Source: Sphingobacterium litopenaei
Lineage (GTDB): Bacteria; Bacteroidota; Bacteroidia; Sphingobacteriales; Sphingobacteriaceae
DNA: 64,000 nt
Direction: 5' to 3'
Assembly (NCBI RefSeq): GCF_014692495.1
Contig: NZ_JACOIJ010000019.1
Span: 1-64,000 of the forward strand
Shown here: in pieces, positions 54,370 through 64,000 of the stretch
How positions within the stretch are numbered: position 1 is the first letter of the stretch
Layout of the letters: each line of letters starts with the position of its first letter
The notes under the pieces: model-generated
Told to the model about the DNA's origin: nothing
Seen by the model: the letters and a program-made list of their open reading frames with translations, nothing else
Database searches by the model: none
Program-made: the position numbers and the translations under genes

Positions 54370-56163
54370 ATGAGTCAGACTACGGACAATTCTTTTTCAG
54401 CGGAATTGGAGAAGCAGGGGATCGATGGGCACTTAGTATTGGGACATCCATCAGGACTTTTCGTTTTATTTTTTACTGAGATGTGGGAGCGTTTTTCCTT
54501 TTACGGAATGCGCGTATTATTAATTAACTTCTTGACCTCGGCTATTTTAGTTGGTAGTCCATTTTCAGGTTGGGGTTGGGATCCCGTGCAAGCAGGTGCT
54601 TTATATGGTACCTATGCTATGTTGTTGTATATTACACCTATTTTTGGAGGTATATTAGCCGATAAATATTTAGGTTATCGTTGGGCTGTTGTAATTGGTG
54701 CAGCGATAATGACTTTAGGCCATTTGTTTATGGCTTTTGATTCACCATTATTCCTTTATTTAGGTTTAGGCGCATTAGTAGTGGGAACAGGTTTCTTTAA
54801 ACCAAATATGACATCTATTTTATCGGAAATGTACAAAAGCTTCCCACAAAAGAAAGATGGCGCATATACTATCTTTTATATGGGTGTAAACGCTGGTGCA
54901 TTCTTCGGAATGATGTTGTGTGGTTATTTAGCAGAAAAAGTGGGATGGCACTGGGGCTTTGGTCTTGCAGGTATCTTTATGTTCTTAGGAACACTTCAAT
55001 TCTGGTTTGCTAAACCAATATTTGGAAAAGTAGGGGATCCTCCAACAGCAGAACAAAAAGCTGCTGCAAAAGCACAACAATCAGCTTCATTAAATCCAGA
55101 TGATAAACCGAATCCATTTACAGGATTGGATACTATCTTAATAGTTGTAATGACTTTATTAGGATTGGCCTATGCATTTAACGATCCATTGTCTAAGATT
55201 GCTGGCTTAGATATTTTGTCAGGTTTGCAAATGGGGGGCTTTGCGGGGCAAGATGTTGCTATTCTTACTGCATTGGTATTATTTATTTTTGTGGTAGTTT
55301 CTCGATTGACACGTTACACTAAAGTAGTTCGTGATCGTATGATCGCGGTGATTATCTTCGCATTCTTTGTTATATTCTTTTGGATGTCTTTCGAGCAAGG
55401 AGCCTCTTCTTTAGTAATATTTGCACGTGATAATGTAGATCGTACGTTATCTGGAAACTCATTAACTATTTTCAATATTGTGAATACATTGTTGACAGTA
55501 GTTCCTTTAGCCTTAATTACTTATGTAGTAGCTAAACTGACTAAGGCAACTTACGGTAAAGCACCATTATCAAATATTGTTCAATTTGTATGTTTTGCAG
55601 GTATTTGGGCTATTGCTGGATGGATGTTATATAAAGAATTCACGGCAGAGTCTTCAGAAATTACTGTTTCTTGGTTTTCTATTCTGAATTCATTCTTCAT
55701 TATTGCTTTCGCAAACTATGTATCTAAAGTTTGGGACTCTAAATTCAATCCGCCAGCTGCTGTTAAGTATGGTTTAGGCTTAATCATTATGGCTATTGGT
55801 TTTGGATTGTTAGCATTTGGTGCTTATGGGGTTCAAGCAGGAATTAAAGTTTCTATGATTTGGTTGGTATTAGCTTACTTATTCCATACATTAGGAGAGT
55901 TGTGTTTATCACCAGTTGGTCTTTCTTATGTATCTAAATTAGTACCAGCGCGTATGATTGCCTTTATGTTTGGTATGTGGTATTTAGCTATCGCTATTGG
56001 TAATAAATTGGCTGCTATATTAGGTGGAGAGATTGAGAATATTACGAATCAATATTCGTTAAGTACATTCTTCTTGATTTTTACTATTGTTCCAATAGTC
56101 GCAGGCTTAATCGTAATGGCATTGAATCCGCTACTCAAAAAATTGATGCACGGTGTTAAATAA
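54370..56163 (+). CDS. POT-family peptide transporter, copy 2
   Basis: A 597-residue paralogue of copy 1, sharing TEMWERFSFYGMRVLLINFL, VVGTGFFKPNMTSILSEMY, YTIFYMGVNAGAFFGMMLCGYLAEKVGWHWGFGLAG and GELCLSPVGLSYVSKLVPARM. It is longer because of an insert near residues 225-320, a hydrophilic linker (AKAQQSASLNPDDKPNPFTGL) followed by extra helices. It is separated from copy 1 by a terminator, so each may be expressed separately. Confidence 0.95.
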   Translation: MSQTTDNSFSAELEKQGIDGHLVLGHPSGLFVLFFTEMWERFSFYGMRVLLINFLTSAILVGSPFSGWGWDPVQAGALYGTYAMLLYITPIFGGILADKYLGYRWAVVIGAAIMTLGHLFMAFDSPLFLYLGLGALVVGTGFFKPNMTSILSEMYKSFPQKKDGAYTIFYMGVNAGAFFGMMLCGYLAEKVGWHWGFGLAGIFMFLGTLQFWFAKPIFGKVGDPPTAEQKAAAKAQQSASLNPDDKPNPFTGLDTILIVVMTLLGLAYAFNDPLSKIAGLDILSGLQMGGFAGQDVAILTALVLFIFVVVSRLTRYTKVVRDRMIAVIIFAFFVIFFWMSFEQGASSLVIFARDNVDRTLSGNSLTIFNIVNTLLTVVPLALITYVVAKLTKATYGKAPLSNIVQFVCFAGIWAIAGWMLYKEFTAESSEITVSWFSILNSFFIIAFANYVSKVWDSKFNPPAAVKYGLGLIIMAIGFGLLAFGAYGVQAGIKVSMIWLVLAYLFHTLGELCLSPVGLSYVSKLVPARMIAFMFGMWYLAIAIGNKLAAILGGEIENITNQYSLSTFFLIFTIVPIVAGLIVMALNPLLKKLMHGVK

Positions 56164-56172
56164 AAACATTCA

Positions 56173-56207
56173 AAAAGCTCCTAAGAATTTAGGAGCATTT
56201 TTTTTAC
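56173..56207 (+). terminator. Rho-independent terminator after POT copy 2
   Basis: GCTCCTAA (56177-56184) with TTAGGAGC (56189-56196), followed by eight or more T. Confidence 0.85.
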
Positions 56208-56218
56208 AATAAATAAAA

Positions 56219-57751
56219 ATGACAAATAATCAAAAACAGACGTTAGAGGAGGTTCAGACCTTTGAAGGGAAATATCCAAAACAGATTTGGAGTTTATTCT
56301 TCTCGGAGATGTGGGAGCGTTTTTGCTTTTACGGCATGCGCGGCATGTTGGTGTTTTTTATGATTTCTCAGCTTAATTTTCAGGAGAAAGAAGCTAATTT
56401 GCAGTATGGAGCTACGCAAGCTTTTGTGTATGCATTTACGTTTATAGGAGGTCTGTTTGCAGATAAGATTTTAGGTTTCCGCAAATCATTGTTTTGGGGC
56501 GGATTGCTGATGATAGTGGGATCTGTATTCTTATCCATAGATCCTCACGCCTTTTTCTTCTTTGGTTTATCTTTCATTATCGTTGGTACAGGTTTTTTCA
56601 AACCCAATATTTCTACGATGGTAGGAGAGTTGTACAAAGAAGGGGATAACCGCCGTGATGCTGGTTTCTCTTTATTTTATGCAGGGATTAACCTTGGGGC
56701 ATTTTTAGGTGGTTATGTATGTGTGGCAATCGGTAAAGGTTACTTATTGAGTTCGGTTATTGATGAGGCACATCGTTGGAATGTAGCTTTCGGCCTTGCC
56801 GCGATAGGTATGTTGGTGAGTTTGATTAACTTCTGGTTTACTAAAAGACATTTAGGTCCTATTGGTTTGCAACCAGGACATCCCGATGCTATCGTAAAAA
56901 CAAAAGCTTTACCTAAATGGGTAGAATATTTAGTTTATATCGGAACATTAGGATTGATTCCCGTAATTCAGTTGATGGTTTCAAAAACGGAATACACAGA
57001 TTATTTTATGTATACCATTGGTCCATTAACGTTGATATACTTGTTTTTTGAAATGACCAAAGTAGAAAAAGCTGAACGTCATAAGTTAATTGCAGCGTTG
57101 GTGTTTATTCTATTCTCTATTATTTTCTGGGGTATTTACGAACAAAGTGGTGGTTCATTAAGCATTTTCGCTGCTAAAAATTTGAATGATTTTATCTTAG
57201 GTGGATTAGTACATTTGGATCCAAATGGTGTTAACAATTCAGGGGGGGCTTTATTTATTATTGCTTTAGCACCATTGTTTGGTATTCTATGGATTTGGAT
57301 GGCTAGACGTCGTTTTGAACCCAACACGATTATCAAATTCGGATTAGGATTTATATTCTTAGGTTTGGGATATTATGTGCTTTTTGGAACAAGATTCTTT
57401 GCGATAGATGGTATTGCTTCATTGGATATCTTCTCTTTGGCACTTATTGTTATAACCGTAGGCGAACTATGTTTATCGCCCATTGGTTTATCTATTATGA
57501 CTAAATTATCTCCAGCACGTTTGCAAGGAATTATGATGGGGATGTGGTTTTTGGCAAGTGCCTATGGTCAATATGTGGCAGGTTTGATTGGTGCGAATAT
57601 GGCAGATGCCCGTGAAGGTTCTACTTTGGTGGAGCAATTGTTAGTTTATACAGACAGCTATAAAGAATTAGGACATTACTCTATTATTGCTGGTGTAATA
57701 TTAATTGCTATTTCACCATTGGTGAAGAAGCTGATGCATGGTGTAAACTAA
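56219..57751 (+). CDS. POT-family peptide transporter, copy 3
   Basis: A more divergent 510-residue POT protein: SEMWERFCFYGMRGMLVFFMI, IVGTGFFKPNISTMVGELY, GFSLFYAGINLGAFLGGYVC and GELCLSPIGLSIMTKLSPARLQG. It lacks the extra helical insert of copy 2. Its start lies 12 bases past the copy 2 terminator. The three copies may differ in peptide range; no sequence signal tells which. Confidence 0.94.
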   Translation: MTNNQKQTLEEVQTFEGKYPKQIWSLFFSEMWERFCFYGMRGMLVFFMISQLNFQEKEANLQYGATQAFVYAFTFIGGLFADKILGFRKSLFWGGLLMIVGSVFLSIDPHAFFFFGLSFIIVGTGFFKPNISTMVGELYKEGDNRRDAGFSLFYAGINLGAFLGGYVCVAIGKGYLLSSVIDEAHRWNVAFGLAAIGMLVSLINFWFTKRHLGPIGLQPGHPDAIVKTKALPKWVEYLVYIGTLGLIPVIQLMVSKTEYTDYFMYTIGPLTLIYLFFEMTKVEKAERHKLIAALVFILFSIIFWGIYEQSGGSLSIFAAKNLNDFILGGLVHLDPNGVNNSGGALFIIALAPLFGILWIWMARRRFEPNTIIKFGLGFIFLGLGYYVLFGTRFFAIDGIASLDIFSLALIVITVGELCLSPIGLSIMTKLSPARLQGIMMGMWFLASAYGQYVAGLIGANMADAREGSTLVEQLLVYTDSYKELGHYSIIAGVILIAISPLVKKLMHGVN

Positions 57752-57777
57752 GCAAATTAAAGTGCACTAAAAATGAC

Positions 57778-57807
57778 TTTCTTCGGATGGTTATTTTGTT
57801 ATTTTTG
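57778..57807 (+). promoter_or_regulatory. Promoter of the glycosyltransferase-ruvB unit
   Basis: TTTC (57778-57781), spacer of 18, TATTTTTG (57800-57807), close to the Bacteroidota consensus. The glycosyltransferase starts 23 bases after the -7 box. Confidence 0.55.
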
Positions 57808-57829
57808 TATCTTATAGATTATAATTAGA

Positions 57830-58555
57830 GTGGCTGATAGTATTGTAATAATTCCTACTTTCAATGAAATTGAAAATATTGAAAATATCATTCGAAAGGT
57901 TTTTTCTTTAAATGTGACTTTTCACATTTTGGTAGTGGATGATGGTTCGCCAGATGGTACTGCTGATGTAGTGAAACGATTGATGCAGGAGTTTGAAGGC
58001 AAATTATTTATAGAAGAACGTAAAGGAAAATTAGGTTTAGGTACTGCATATATACATGGCTTCAAGTGGTCACTGGCGCGTGACTATACTTATATTTTTG
58101 AGATGGATGCCGACTTTAGTCACAATCCGGAAGATTTAATACGTCTGCGCCAGGCAGCTTTGGATGGTGCTGATATGGCTATTGGCTCTCGATATATCAA
58201 AGGCGTGAACGTCGTGAATTGGCCGATGAGTCGGGTACTGATGTCCTATTTTGCTTCGGTGTATGTACGATTTATCACAAGAATCAATATACAGGACGCT
58301 ACTGCAGGATTTGTATGTTTTAACAGAAAAGTGCTTGAAACAATCAAATTGGATGAAATAAAATTTGTGGGTTATGCGTTTCAAATAGAGATGAAATTCA
58401 AAGCCATCAAATATGGTTTCAACGTGGTTGAGGTACCGATTATATTTACAGATAGAACATTAGGTGAATCTAAAATGAGTACGAAGATTTTTAGAGAAGC
58501 CTTTTTTGGAGTAATACAATTGAAGTTAGAATCTTTATTCAAAAGTTATAAATAA
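57830..58555 (+). CDS. Polyprenol-phosphate mannosyltransferase-like glycosyltransferase (GT2)
   Basis: A 241-residue GT-A glycosyltransferase of the dolichol-phosphate-mannose synthase type. Signs are [67 protein letters not shown] (the DxD-like metal site) and [29 protein letters not shown]. It transfers a sugar from a nucleotide sugar to polyprenyl phosphate at the inner membrane. The start is GTG 57830; no ATG lies upstream in frame. It overlaps ruvB by one base. Confidence 0.93.
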   Translation: MADSIVIIPTFNEIENIENIIRKVFSLNVTFHILVVDDGSPDGTADVVKRLMQEFEGKLFIEERKGKLGLGTAYIHGFKWSLARDYTYIFEMDADFSHNPEDLIRLRQAALDGADMAIGSRYIKGVNVVNWPMSRVLMSYFASVYVRFITRINIQDATAGFVCFNRKVLETIKLDEIKFVGYAFQIEMKFKAIKYGFNVVEVPIIFTDRTLGESKMSTKIFREAFFGVIQLKLESLFKSYK

Positions 58556-59577
58556 TGAACGAAAATCTTGATCCAAATCCAGAAAGATTGAATCCAACCG
58601 ATAAGGAAATGGAGAGAGTTTTGCGTCCGCAAACTTTTGATGATTTCACTGGTCAAGCCAAAATTCTTGAAAACCTTTCCATATTCGTACAAGCAGCAAA
58701 AATGCGTGGTGAGGCTTTGGATCATGTCTTACTGCACGGCCCTCCAGGACTGGGGAAAACTACCTTGTCCCACATCATTGCCAATGAAATGGGCGTGGGA
58801 ATAAAAATTACTTCAGGACCAGTATTGGATAAGCCAGGTGATTTAGCTGGGTTGTTGACTAACTTGGAAGAAGGTGATATTCTTTTTATCGATGAGATTC
58901 ATCGTCTTTCTCCTGTTGTGGAAGAATACTTGTATTCTGCTATGGAGGATTTCAAGATTGATATCATGCTAGAAACTGGACCAAACGCGCGTTCGGTACA
59001 GATTACGTTAAATCCATTTACACTTGTCGGTGCGACAACGAGATCAGGCTTGTTAACTTCTCCGTTGCGCGCACGTTTTGGGATCAATGCGCGATTACAA
59101 TATTATGATGCGAAATTGTTAACCACCATTGTACAACGATCATCCAGTATTTTAGGAGCAGCGATTAGTGAGGAAGGGGCTTACGAAATAGCGCGACGAA
59201 GTAGAGGTACCCCACGTATTGCGAATGCTTTGTTACGTCGAACGCGTGACTTTGCACAGATAAAAGGTAATGGTAATATTGATAAAGCCATTGCGCAATA
59301 TGCATTGAATGCATTAAATGTTGACGAACATGGATTAGATGAGATGGACAATCGCATATTGTCAACTATTATTGATAAATTTAAAGGTGGGCCCGTAGGA
59401 TTGAAGACCATTGCGACGGCAGTTGGTGAGGACGAAGGGACGATAGAAGAGGTGTATGAGCCTTTTTTGATTCAGGAAGGCTATATTATGCGTACTTCAC
59501 GAGGCAGAGAATGTACAGAGAGTGCCTACAAACATTTAGGTAAATTAAATTATAATAAAGGAAATACTTTATTTTAA
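58555..59577 (+). CDS. ruvB: Holliday junction branch migration ATPase RuvB
   Basis: The hexameric motor that drives Holliday junction migration with RuvA; 340 residues. Signs are [18 protein letters not shown], Walker [18 protein letters not shown], Walker [26 protein letters not shown] (sensor I/arginine region) and the C-terminal winged helix ([28 protein letters not shown]). The start overlaps the glycosyltransferase stop (TAATG). ruvA and ruvC are not adjacent. Confidence 0.99.
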   Translation: MNENLDPNPERLNPTDKEMERVLRPQTFDDFTGQAKILENLSIFVQAAKMRGEALDHVLLHGPPGLGKTTLSHIIANEMGVGIKITSGPVLDKPGDLAGLLTNLEEGDILFIDEIHRLSPVVEEYLYSAMEDFKIDIMLETGPNARSVQITLNPFTLVGATTRSGLLTSPLRARFGINARLQYYDAKLLTTIVQRSSSILGAAISEEGAYEIARRSRGTPRIANALLRRTRDFAQIKGNGNIDKAIAQYALNALNVDEHGLDEMDNRILSTIIDKFKGGPVGLKTIATAVGEDEGTIEEVYEPFLIQEGYIMRTSRGRECTESAYKHLGKLNYNKGNTLF

Positions 59578-59599
59578 CCAATAATATATTTATTTTTTT

Positions 59600-60352
59600 A
59601 TGAGGATTCTTTTGATAATATCCCTAGGGATATGTATGCCTTTTTTTGTTTTTTCACAATATTGTCCCCCTTTATCTGGAAAAGTCGGAGAAACCAAGTT
59701 GTTTCATATTACTGCTGGATATGGTATTACCAAATTATACGGCGATGTCAAAAGCAATAATGCTTTTGGTTCAGCTGGCACTATTAACCTCGATTATCAG
59801 ATTAAAAAAGGTTTATTAATTGGTCTTGAAAGCCAGTTTGGGTCTTTGAGAACCGAAGTTACGAATACAGCAGATCCAAGACAGTCTCATAATGATTATA
59901 TGGCAGGAGGCTTGCGCGTGTTAATCCATCCATTTAGTTTCTTTTCTAAAAATAGCTATTTACGATCTTACAGTGATGTGTTACTAGAATCATTATATTT
60001 AGGAGTAGGCTCATTATATATCATCAATCACTATGAATACATTTATCATAATGTGAACGACTATAGTACATATGGAATGGTAAAGGGATTTGATAGTTCG
60101 GGTGACCCTATTTTTGAGGATAGGACTAGAACGCTAATATTACCATCCCTGAATCTAGGTTCTTCGATTCCACTAAATAATCAGTTGTTGAGTTCGGGGC
60201 CTGTTTTGAGTCTTGTGGTTAATGGGCAATTTAATTTTGGACGTAATGATGCGTTGGATGGGTATACGCCATATGGTGCTAATGGAAGATTAAGCCAAGG
60301 AAAAGATGATTTTTATAGCTTCTATTCCTTAGGTCTTCGCTATTCGTTCTAA
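59600..60352 (+). CDS. Outer-membrane beta-barrel-like hypothetical protein
   Basis: A 250-residue protein with signal peptide (MRILLIISLGICMPFFVFS) and, after it, alternating hydrophobic strands that start FHITAGYGITKLYGDVKSN and end in an aromatic residue (FYSFYSLGLRYSF), as expected of an outer-membrane barrel. No named family is recognised. It follows ruvB by 22 bases. Its 3' end overlaps the convergent HEAT-like gene by 24 bases. Confidence 0.72.
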   Translation: MRILLIISLGICMPFFVFSQYCPPLSGKVGETKLFHITAGYGITKLYGDVKSNNAFGSAGTINLDYQIKKGLLIGLESQFGSLRTEVTNTADPRQSHNDYMAGGLRVLIHPFSFFSKNSYLRSYSDVLLESLYLGVGSLYIINHYEYIYHNVNDYSTYGMVKGFDSSGDPIFEDRTRTLILPSLNLGSSIPLNNQLLSSGPVLSLVVNGQFNFGRNDALDGYTPYGANGRLSQGKDDFYSFYSLGLRYSF

Positions 60353-60883
60353 TTTCTTGGTGACTTTCTTAGCACGACTAATTAAAGCTGGTGTTTCATT
60401 AATAGAAAGATCAAGCTGTATTCTATGTCTCAATTCGTTGACTATCCAATGATGTTGTGCAGATAGTAGACACAGAATATCGTAACAATTGCATCTTACA
60501 GCGATAGGACATTCGCTATTTTCTAATACATCAAATGTTTTATTGAGAATACTTTCAAATTCTATTTCATTTAATTGAGTTATATCGGTTAGAGTGAGAT
60601 ATTCCATCACTAGTTTAGAATAGCTTCGAAGTACACTCCAATTGTTGGATTTGGAATACACCGATATAATAGCATCTTTATAAAAGGTAATCTTACTGTT
60701 GTTGTTAGCTAATAAAACATGTTCAGCAGCCCACGCAGCACGAAAGGCTGTTCTTTCAATGGGATAAAGGGATAATTCCAATAATTCTTCAAGAGAAGTG
60801 TATTGTAAAATACCCTCTTTTATTACAGAAGCACTATAGTTGTATAGTGCTTCTGTGATTTTATCGATTCTTTGTTGATCCAT
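60329..60883 (-). CDS. Helical-repeat (HEAT-like) hypothetical protein
   Basis: A 184-residue all-alpha protein with no named family recognised. Successive amphipathic helices, such as LEELLELSLYPIERTAFRAAWAAEHVLL and ECPIAVRCNCYDILCLLSAQH, are of the HEAT/ARM type. No signal peptide is seen. It lies nine bases past the S9 peptidase start on the same strand, that is, just downstream of it in transcription order, and may be co-transcribed with it. It overlaps the end of the convergent barrel gene. Confidence 0.65.
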   Translation of the reverse strand: MDQQRIDKITEALYNYSASVIKEGILQYTSLEELLELSLYPIERTAFRAAWAAEHVLLANNNSKITFYKDAIISVYSKSNNWSVLRSYSKLVMEYLTLTDITQLNEIEFESILNKTFDVLENSECPIAVRCNCYDILCLLSAQHHWIVNELRHRIQLDLSINETPALISRAKKVTKKLERIAKT

Positions 60884-60891
60884 TCATTAAA

Positions 60892-63381
60892 TTATCTAGT
60901 CAAAGGTCTTTCCTTATTGATTTCGGTTATATCAACCTCATTCATTTTGGATTCCCCTAATAAATGTTCGCTGAAATAATCTGCCATTTTCCAGAAGAAA
61001 TATTCTGTCATATTGCCAAAAGCATGTGCTTGTCCAGGCAATAATAAGAAATCAAATCGTTTGTTGGCTTTGATTAATGCATCCACCATTCGGATAGAAT
61101 TGGCAGGATGTACATTATTGTCAACATCTCCTGTCGCAATTAACAATTTTCCTTTCAAATTTTTTGCAAGCTCTGTATTTTTTGCAATATTGTATGTAAA
61201 AGTAGTATCACCTTTATCCGAAACTTCCTCTTTTACACCATGGTGACGTTCAGACCACCAACGATTATAAATGTTGTTTTCATGATTTCCAGCTCCTGAA
61301 ACGGCTACTTTGAAAAAATCAGGGTAAACTAACATAGCTGCTGTAGACATAAATCCACCTCCAGAGTGCCCTGTAATACCTACACGATTAATGTCGATGA
61401 ATGAGTGTTTATTAGCTAATTGTTCTGCTGCTACTTTTTTATCTTCCAATCCATAATCGCGCAAATTACCGTATCCATAGGTATGATACCATTTTGAGCG
61501 GGCAGGATGTCCACCCCGATTACCCACAGAAATTACGACGAAGCCCATTTGCGCAAGACGGTCAATTCGATCCATACTTCTGCCAAAGCTTTTGTTTACT
61601 GCTTCTGTTTGTGGACCTGGATATACATATTCTATTAAAGGATAGGTTTTAGTCGAGTCAAAATCAAAAGGCTTATACATTACACCATAAATGTCCGTAA
61701 TACCGTCGCCTGCTTTCACCTTAAATGGTTCAGGGAATTTATATCCAGAAGCAAAAAGTTGACTTAAATCTGCTTCTTCTAATTTCATGATCAATTGTCC
61801 TGTAGAAGAATAAAGATTGGATTGAGGAATAGTATTAACTCTAGAAAAATTATCAATAAAATAATTGCCTAACTCGTTTCCTTCTAACTGATGATCATAG
61901 TCTCCAGGAGTTAATAATTTGATAGCTCCGCCATTTTTGTTAACAGAATATAAGAAATTATAATAAGGATCAATATTCTTCTCTTTACCATTAGCTTGGA
62001 AGAATAAAGTACCTGTAGATTCTTGATAAGCAGACAAATCATTACAATGAAATTCTCCTTTTGTAATCTGATGAATTAATTTTCCACTGATATCATATAA
62101 ATAAAAGTGACCCCATCCATCACGTTGTGACCAGTGTATAAATTGTTTACCTCCAGCAATAAGTTTCGGTTTTTGAATGTCTTGATACACATTCATTCTT
62201 TCTTCTACCATTACGCGGGTAGAACCATCTACACTAACGGCTACCACATCAATTCTTTTCAAATCACGTGAAGATCTTGCGAGATAAAATTCTTGATTAT
62301 TTCCCAGCCAATAGTTGATGTAGTGTTTTCCTTTTAAATTTTCTTTACTAAAATCTTTGTTCCAAAGTGAAAGCGTTTGATTTTTGAAAGCAGCGATATT
62401 TACTTTGCGAGGTTGGTGATTAGCGCGGTCGAAAATATATAATTCTGTTTCTGTGGAATCGATTTCACCTGGCATTTGATATTTGTAGGTCTCTAATTCT
62501 GGACGTTTTTTATCTACATTATGAATAACCCATAACGAAGATAAATCGCGATTGTCTTTACGTGTGATAACGAAATACTTTCCATCAGGAGACCAACTAA
62601 GACGAACTGGTTTTCGCTTCTTCTCTTCTTCTAAAATAGATTTACGATCGCCCGTAGTCGTGCTGTATTGATCACCGCCCCAAGCATAAAATTGAACCCC
62701 ATCTTTAGTAATTTGGTGTTCTACAATAGTGGAATCTTTTTCGTCTTTTAAAGCTTTTTGGTAATTTTTATAATCCATCCAGTAGATGTTGTAGTTTTTT
62801 GCAAAATATACTCTACTAGTATCTGGATTAAAATTTGCCCAATTCGGTTTTGTCTTTTCTTTAGTTGTATCGCTTATTTCTTTTAATTGTTTCGAAACAA
62901 TGTTGTATTCGAAATGAAAAAGTTTCTTTTTAAGCGTGTCTTTCTTATTGGTAAGTTTTTGTATTTCCTCCTTGCTCTTTACCGTGTCTTTGGTACTTTG
63001 TACTTCAAATCGAATTATTTGATCACTGTTGTCCAGAAAACGTAAATTCTGAATAGGTAAATGTTGAGCGTCAAAAGGATTTCTAACGATTGAAGTTACT
63101 TTTGCTGCCATTTCACCATTTTCAAATAATGGACTTTTTTTACGGAGACTAGGATCTACTATATACCAATTTTTGCCTGAAGAGGTGGCGTATTCATACC
63201 AAAATTTGTCAGAGTAATTAATGTAATTTGGTTTAACTTCTGTTGAGAAAATCATTTTTCTCAATTTTTCAGGGCTAAATTTAGCAGCTAATTGGTAGTT
63301 GGGTTTTACTTCACTTTTCTTTTCTTGACCATGTGTCATGCAGAATACAAAAGCTAATAAACCTGTAAAAATGTATTTCAT
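60892..63381 (-). CDS. Dipeptidyl-peptidase IV-type S9 peptidase
   Basis: A secreted 829-residue serine peptidase with a beta-propeller (DPPIV_N) and an alpha/beta hydrolase. It has a signal peptide (MKYIFTGLLAFVFCMTHG). The propeller has repeated Trp/Tyr-rich blades (SWSPDGKYFVITRKDNRDLSSLWVIHNV). Catalytic Ser is in RVGITGHSGGGFMST, Asp in ATGDVDNNVHPANS, His in LPGQAHAFGN. It removes dipeptides from proline- or alanine-containing peptides, in series with the peptide transporters upstream in the window. Confidence 0.93.
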   Translation of the reverse strand: MKYIFTGLLAFVFCMTHGQEKKSEVKPNYQLAAKFSPEKLRKMIFSTEVKPNYINYSDKFWYEYATSSGKNWYIVDPSLRKKSPLFENGEMAAKVTSIVRNPFDAQHLPIQNLRFLDNSDQIIRFEVQSTKDTVKSKEEIQKLTNKKDTLKKKLFHFEYNIVSKQLKEISDTTKEKTKPNWANFNPDTSRVYFAKNYNIYWMDYKNYQKALKDEKDSTIVEHQITKDGVQFYAWGGDQYSTTTGDRKSILEEEKKRKPVRLSWSPDGKYFVITRKDNRDLSSLWVIHNVDKKRPELETYKYQMPGEIDSTETELYIFDRANHQPRKVNIAAFKNQTLSLWNKDFSKENLKGKHYINYWLGNNQEFYLARSSRDLKRIDVVAVSVDGSTRVMVEERMNVYQDIQKPKLIAGGKQFIHWSQRDGWGHFYLYDISGKLIHQITKGEFHCNDLSAYQESTGTLFFQANGKEKNIDPYYNFLYSVNKNGGAIKLLTPGDYDHQLEGNELGNYFIDNFSRVNTIPQSNLYSSTGQLIMKLEEADLSQLFASGYKFPEPFKVKAGDGITDIYGVMYKPFDFDSTKTYPLIEYVYPGPQTEAVNKSFGRSMDRIDRLAQMGFVVISVGNRGGHPARSKWYHTYGYGNLRDYGLEDKKVAAEQLANKHSFIDINRVGITGHSGGGFMSTAAMLVYPDFFKVAVSGAGNHENNIYNRWWSERHHGVKEEVSDKGDTTFTYNIAKNTELAKNLKGKLLIATGDVDNNVHPANSIRMVDALIKANKRFDFLLLPGQAHAFGNMTEYFFWKMADYFSEHLLGESKMNEVDITEINKERPLTR

Positions 63382-63535
63382 AAAGGTTATTATATTTTGA
63401 TAATAATTTCTCTACTAAAATAACTTAACTAATTCGTTGCATAAACAAAATACTTGTAAAATTTTAGATAGAGTTGTTTTTGAACACTATATGCTTTTAA
63501 CTGTTATTCTTGTGAAGGAACTAAATATATATGCT

Positions 63536-64000
63536 ATGAAGAACAAGAAATTTGAAAATCCATTGAAAAAGTATCCACAACCACCTTTTCCAAAACAACC
63601 TCAAGATGTCCCAGGTATTACATCAAAAATGGAACCTCGCCCAGATCATGGCGAAGAAACATATGTAGGAAAGGGATTACTTAAAGATGTGGTATGTATT
63701 ATTACTGGAGGAGATTCTGGAATTGGTAAGGCGGTCGCGATAGCAATGGCTAGAGAAGGAGCGAAGGTTGTTATTTCATATAAAGATAAAGTGGAGGATG
63801 AAGATGCTAAAGATACAGCGGAATGGGTAAACAAGGCTGGTTCAGAAGCAATTTTGATTCGTGGAGATATTCGAAATGAAACGCACTGTATGAAAATCAT
63901 TGATAAGACGATTGCAAAATTTGGCAAAATTGATGTTTTGGTAAATAATGCTGCGTATCAGATGTCGTATAATGGAATAGAAGATATTGATACCGCGGAA
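63536..64000 (+). CDS. SDR family oxidoreductase, cut by the window edge
   Basis: The first 155 codons of an SDR of the 'glucose dehydrogenase-like' extended type: a leading basic-acidic stretch with KYPQPPFPKQPQDVPGITSKM, then IITGGDSGIGKAVAIAMAREGAKVVISY (nucleotide motif GGDSGIG) and VLVNNAAYQ. The start is ATG 63536; an upstream ATG at 63531 is out of frame and stops at once. It is incomplete at position 64000; the catalytic YxxxK lies outside the window. This stress-linked SDR type is common in Bacteroidota. Confidence 0.9.
   Translation, partial: MKNKKFENPLKKYPQPPFPKQPQDVPGITSKMEPRPDHGEETYVGKGLLKDVVCIITGGDSGIGKAVAIAMAREGAKVVISYKDKVEDEDAKDTAEWVNKAGSEAILIRGDIRNETHCMKIIDKTIAKFGKIDVLVNNAAYQMSYNGIEDIDTAE

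Overview
The window is bacterial, AT-rich DNA of Bacteroidota type, most like the Sphingobacteriaceae (Sphingobacterium/Pedobacter relatives). The evidence is a SusC/SusD pair with GH76 mannanases, a class III glutamine synthetase, SusE-like lipoproteins, many Gly-Ser-type lipoprotein signals, and promoters of the Bacteroidota form TTTG-N19/20-TAnnTTTG. The genus is an inference and has not been tested by a search.

Region 1 (1-6400) is a string of mostly single, minus-strand accessory genes: GNAT acetyltransferase, methyltransferase, SDR, PaiB-like flavoprotein, flavodoxin-fold quinone reductase, Crp/Fnr regulator, DoxX-like protein, thioredoxin-fold protein and AraC regulator. Three of them are broken by frameshifts or an in-frame stop, whereas I saw no disruption among the other genes I examined. 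One intergenic gap holds a tRNA-like D-arm and inverted repeats. Region 2 (6763-15742) is core: kdsB, glnN, an S9 peptidase, a SIMPL protein, a tRNA cluster (Thr, Thr, Tyr, Thr) and an MFS exporter. Region 3 (16057-26606) is a compact alpha-mannan utilisation locus: SusC, SusD, SusE-like, two GH76 enzymes, a LacI regulator and a sugar porter. Together they would bind, cut, import and regulate use of an alpha-1,6-mannan. Region 4 (26645-31265) holds a DUF937 protein, a DUF2891 lipoprotein, a small protein and htpG.

Region 5 (31374-34571) is the most interesting part. An 82-bp direct repeat containing a complete tRNA-His gene brackets one very AT-rich gene encoding an AlbA_2 (Schlafen-type) domain, an NB-ARC STAND ATPase and TPR repeats. 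This is the architecture of a bacterial NLR-like antiphage sensor. It has no ATG/GTG/TTG start before the AlbA_2 domain, and there is no integrase beside it.

Region 6 (34914-64000) is largely housekeeping: YqgE, pdxH coupled to an orphan nuoC-nuoD pair, a PDZ aspartyl-protease-like protein preceded by a possible short RNA, a carboxylesterase, luxC/ftsE/grpE/dnaJ, ferredoxin, a dicarboxylate symporter, dacB, a UMF1 transporter, a LutA-like protein, a Tat-exported TIM barrel, three tandem POT peptide transporters, a dolichol-phosphate-mannose-type glycosyltransferase with ruvB, an outer-membrane barrel, a second S9 (DPP IV-type) peptidase and a truncated SDR at the right edge.
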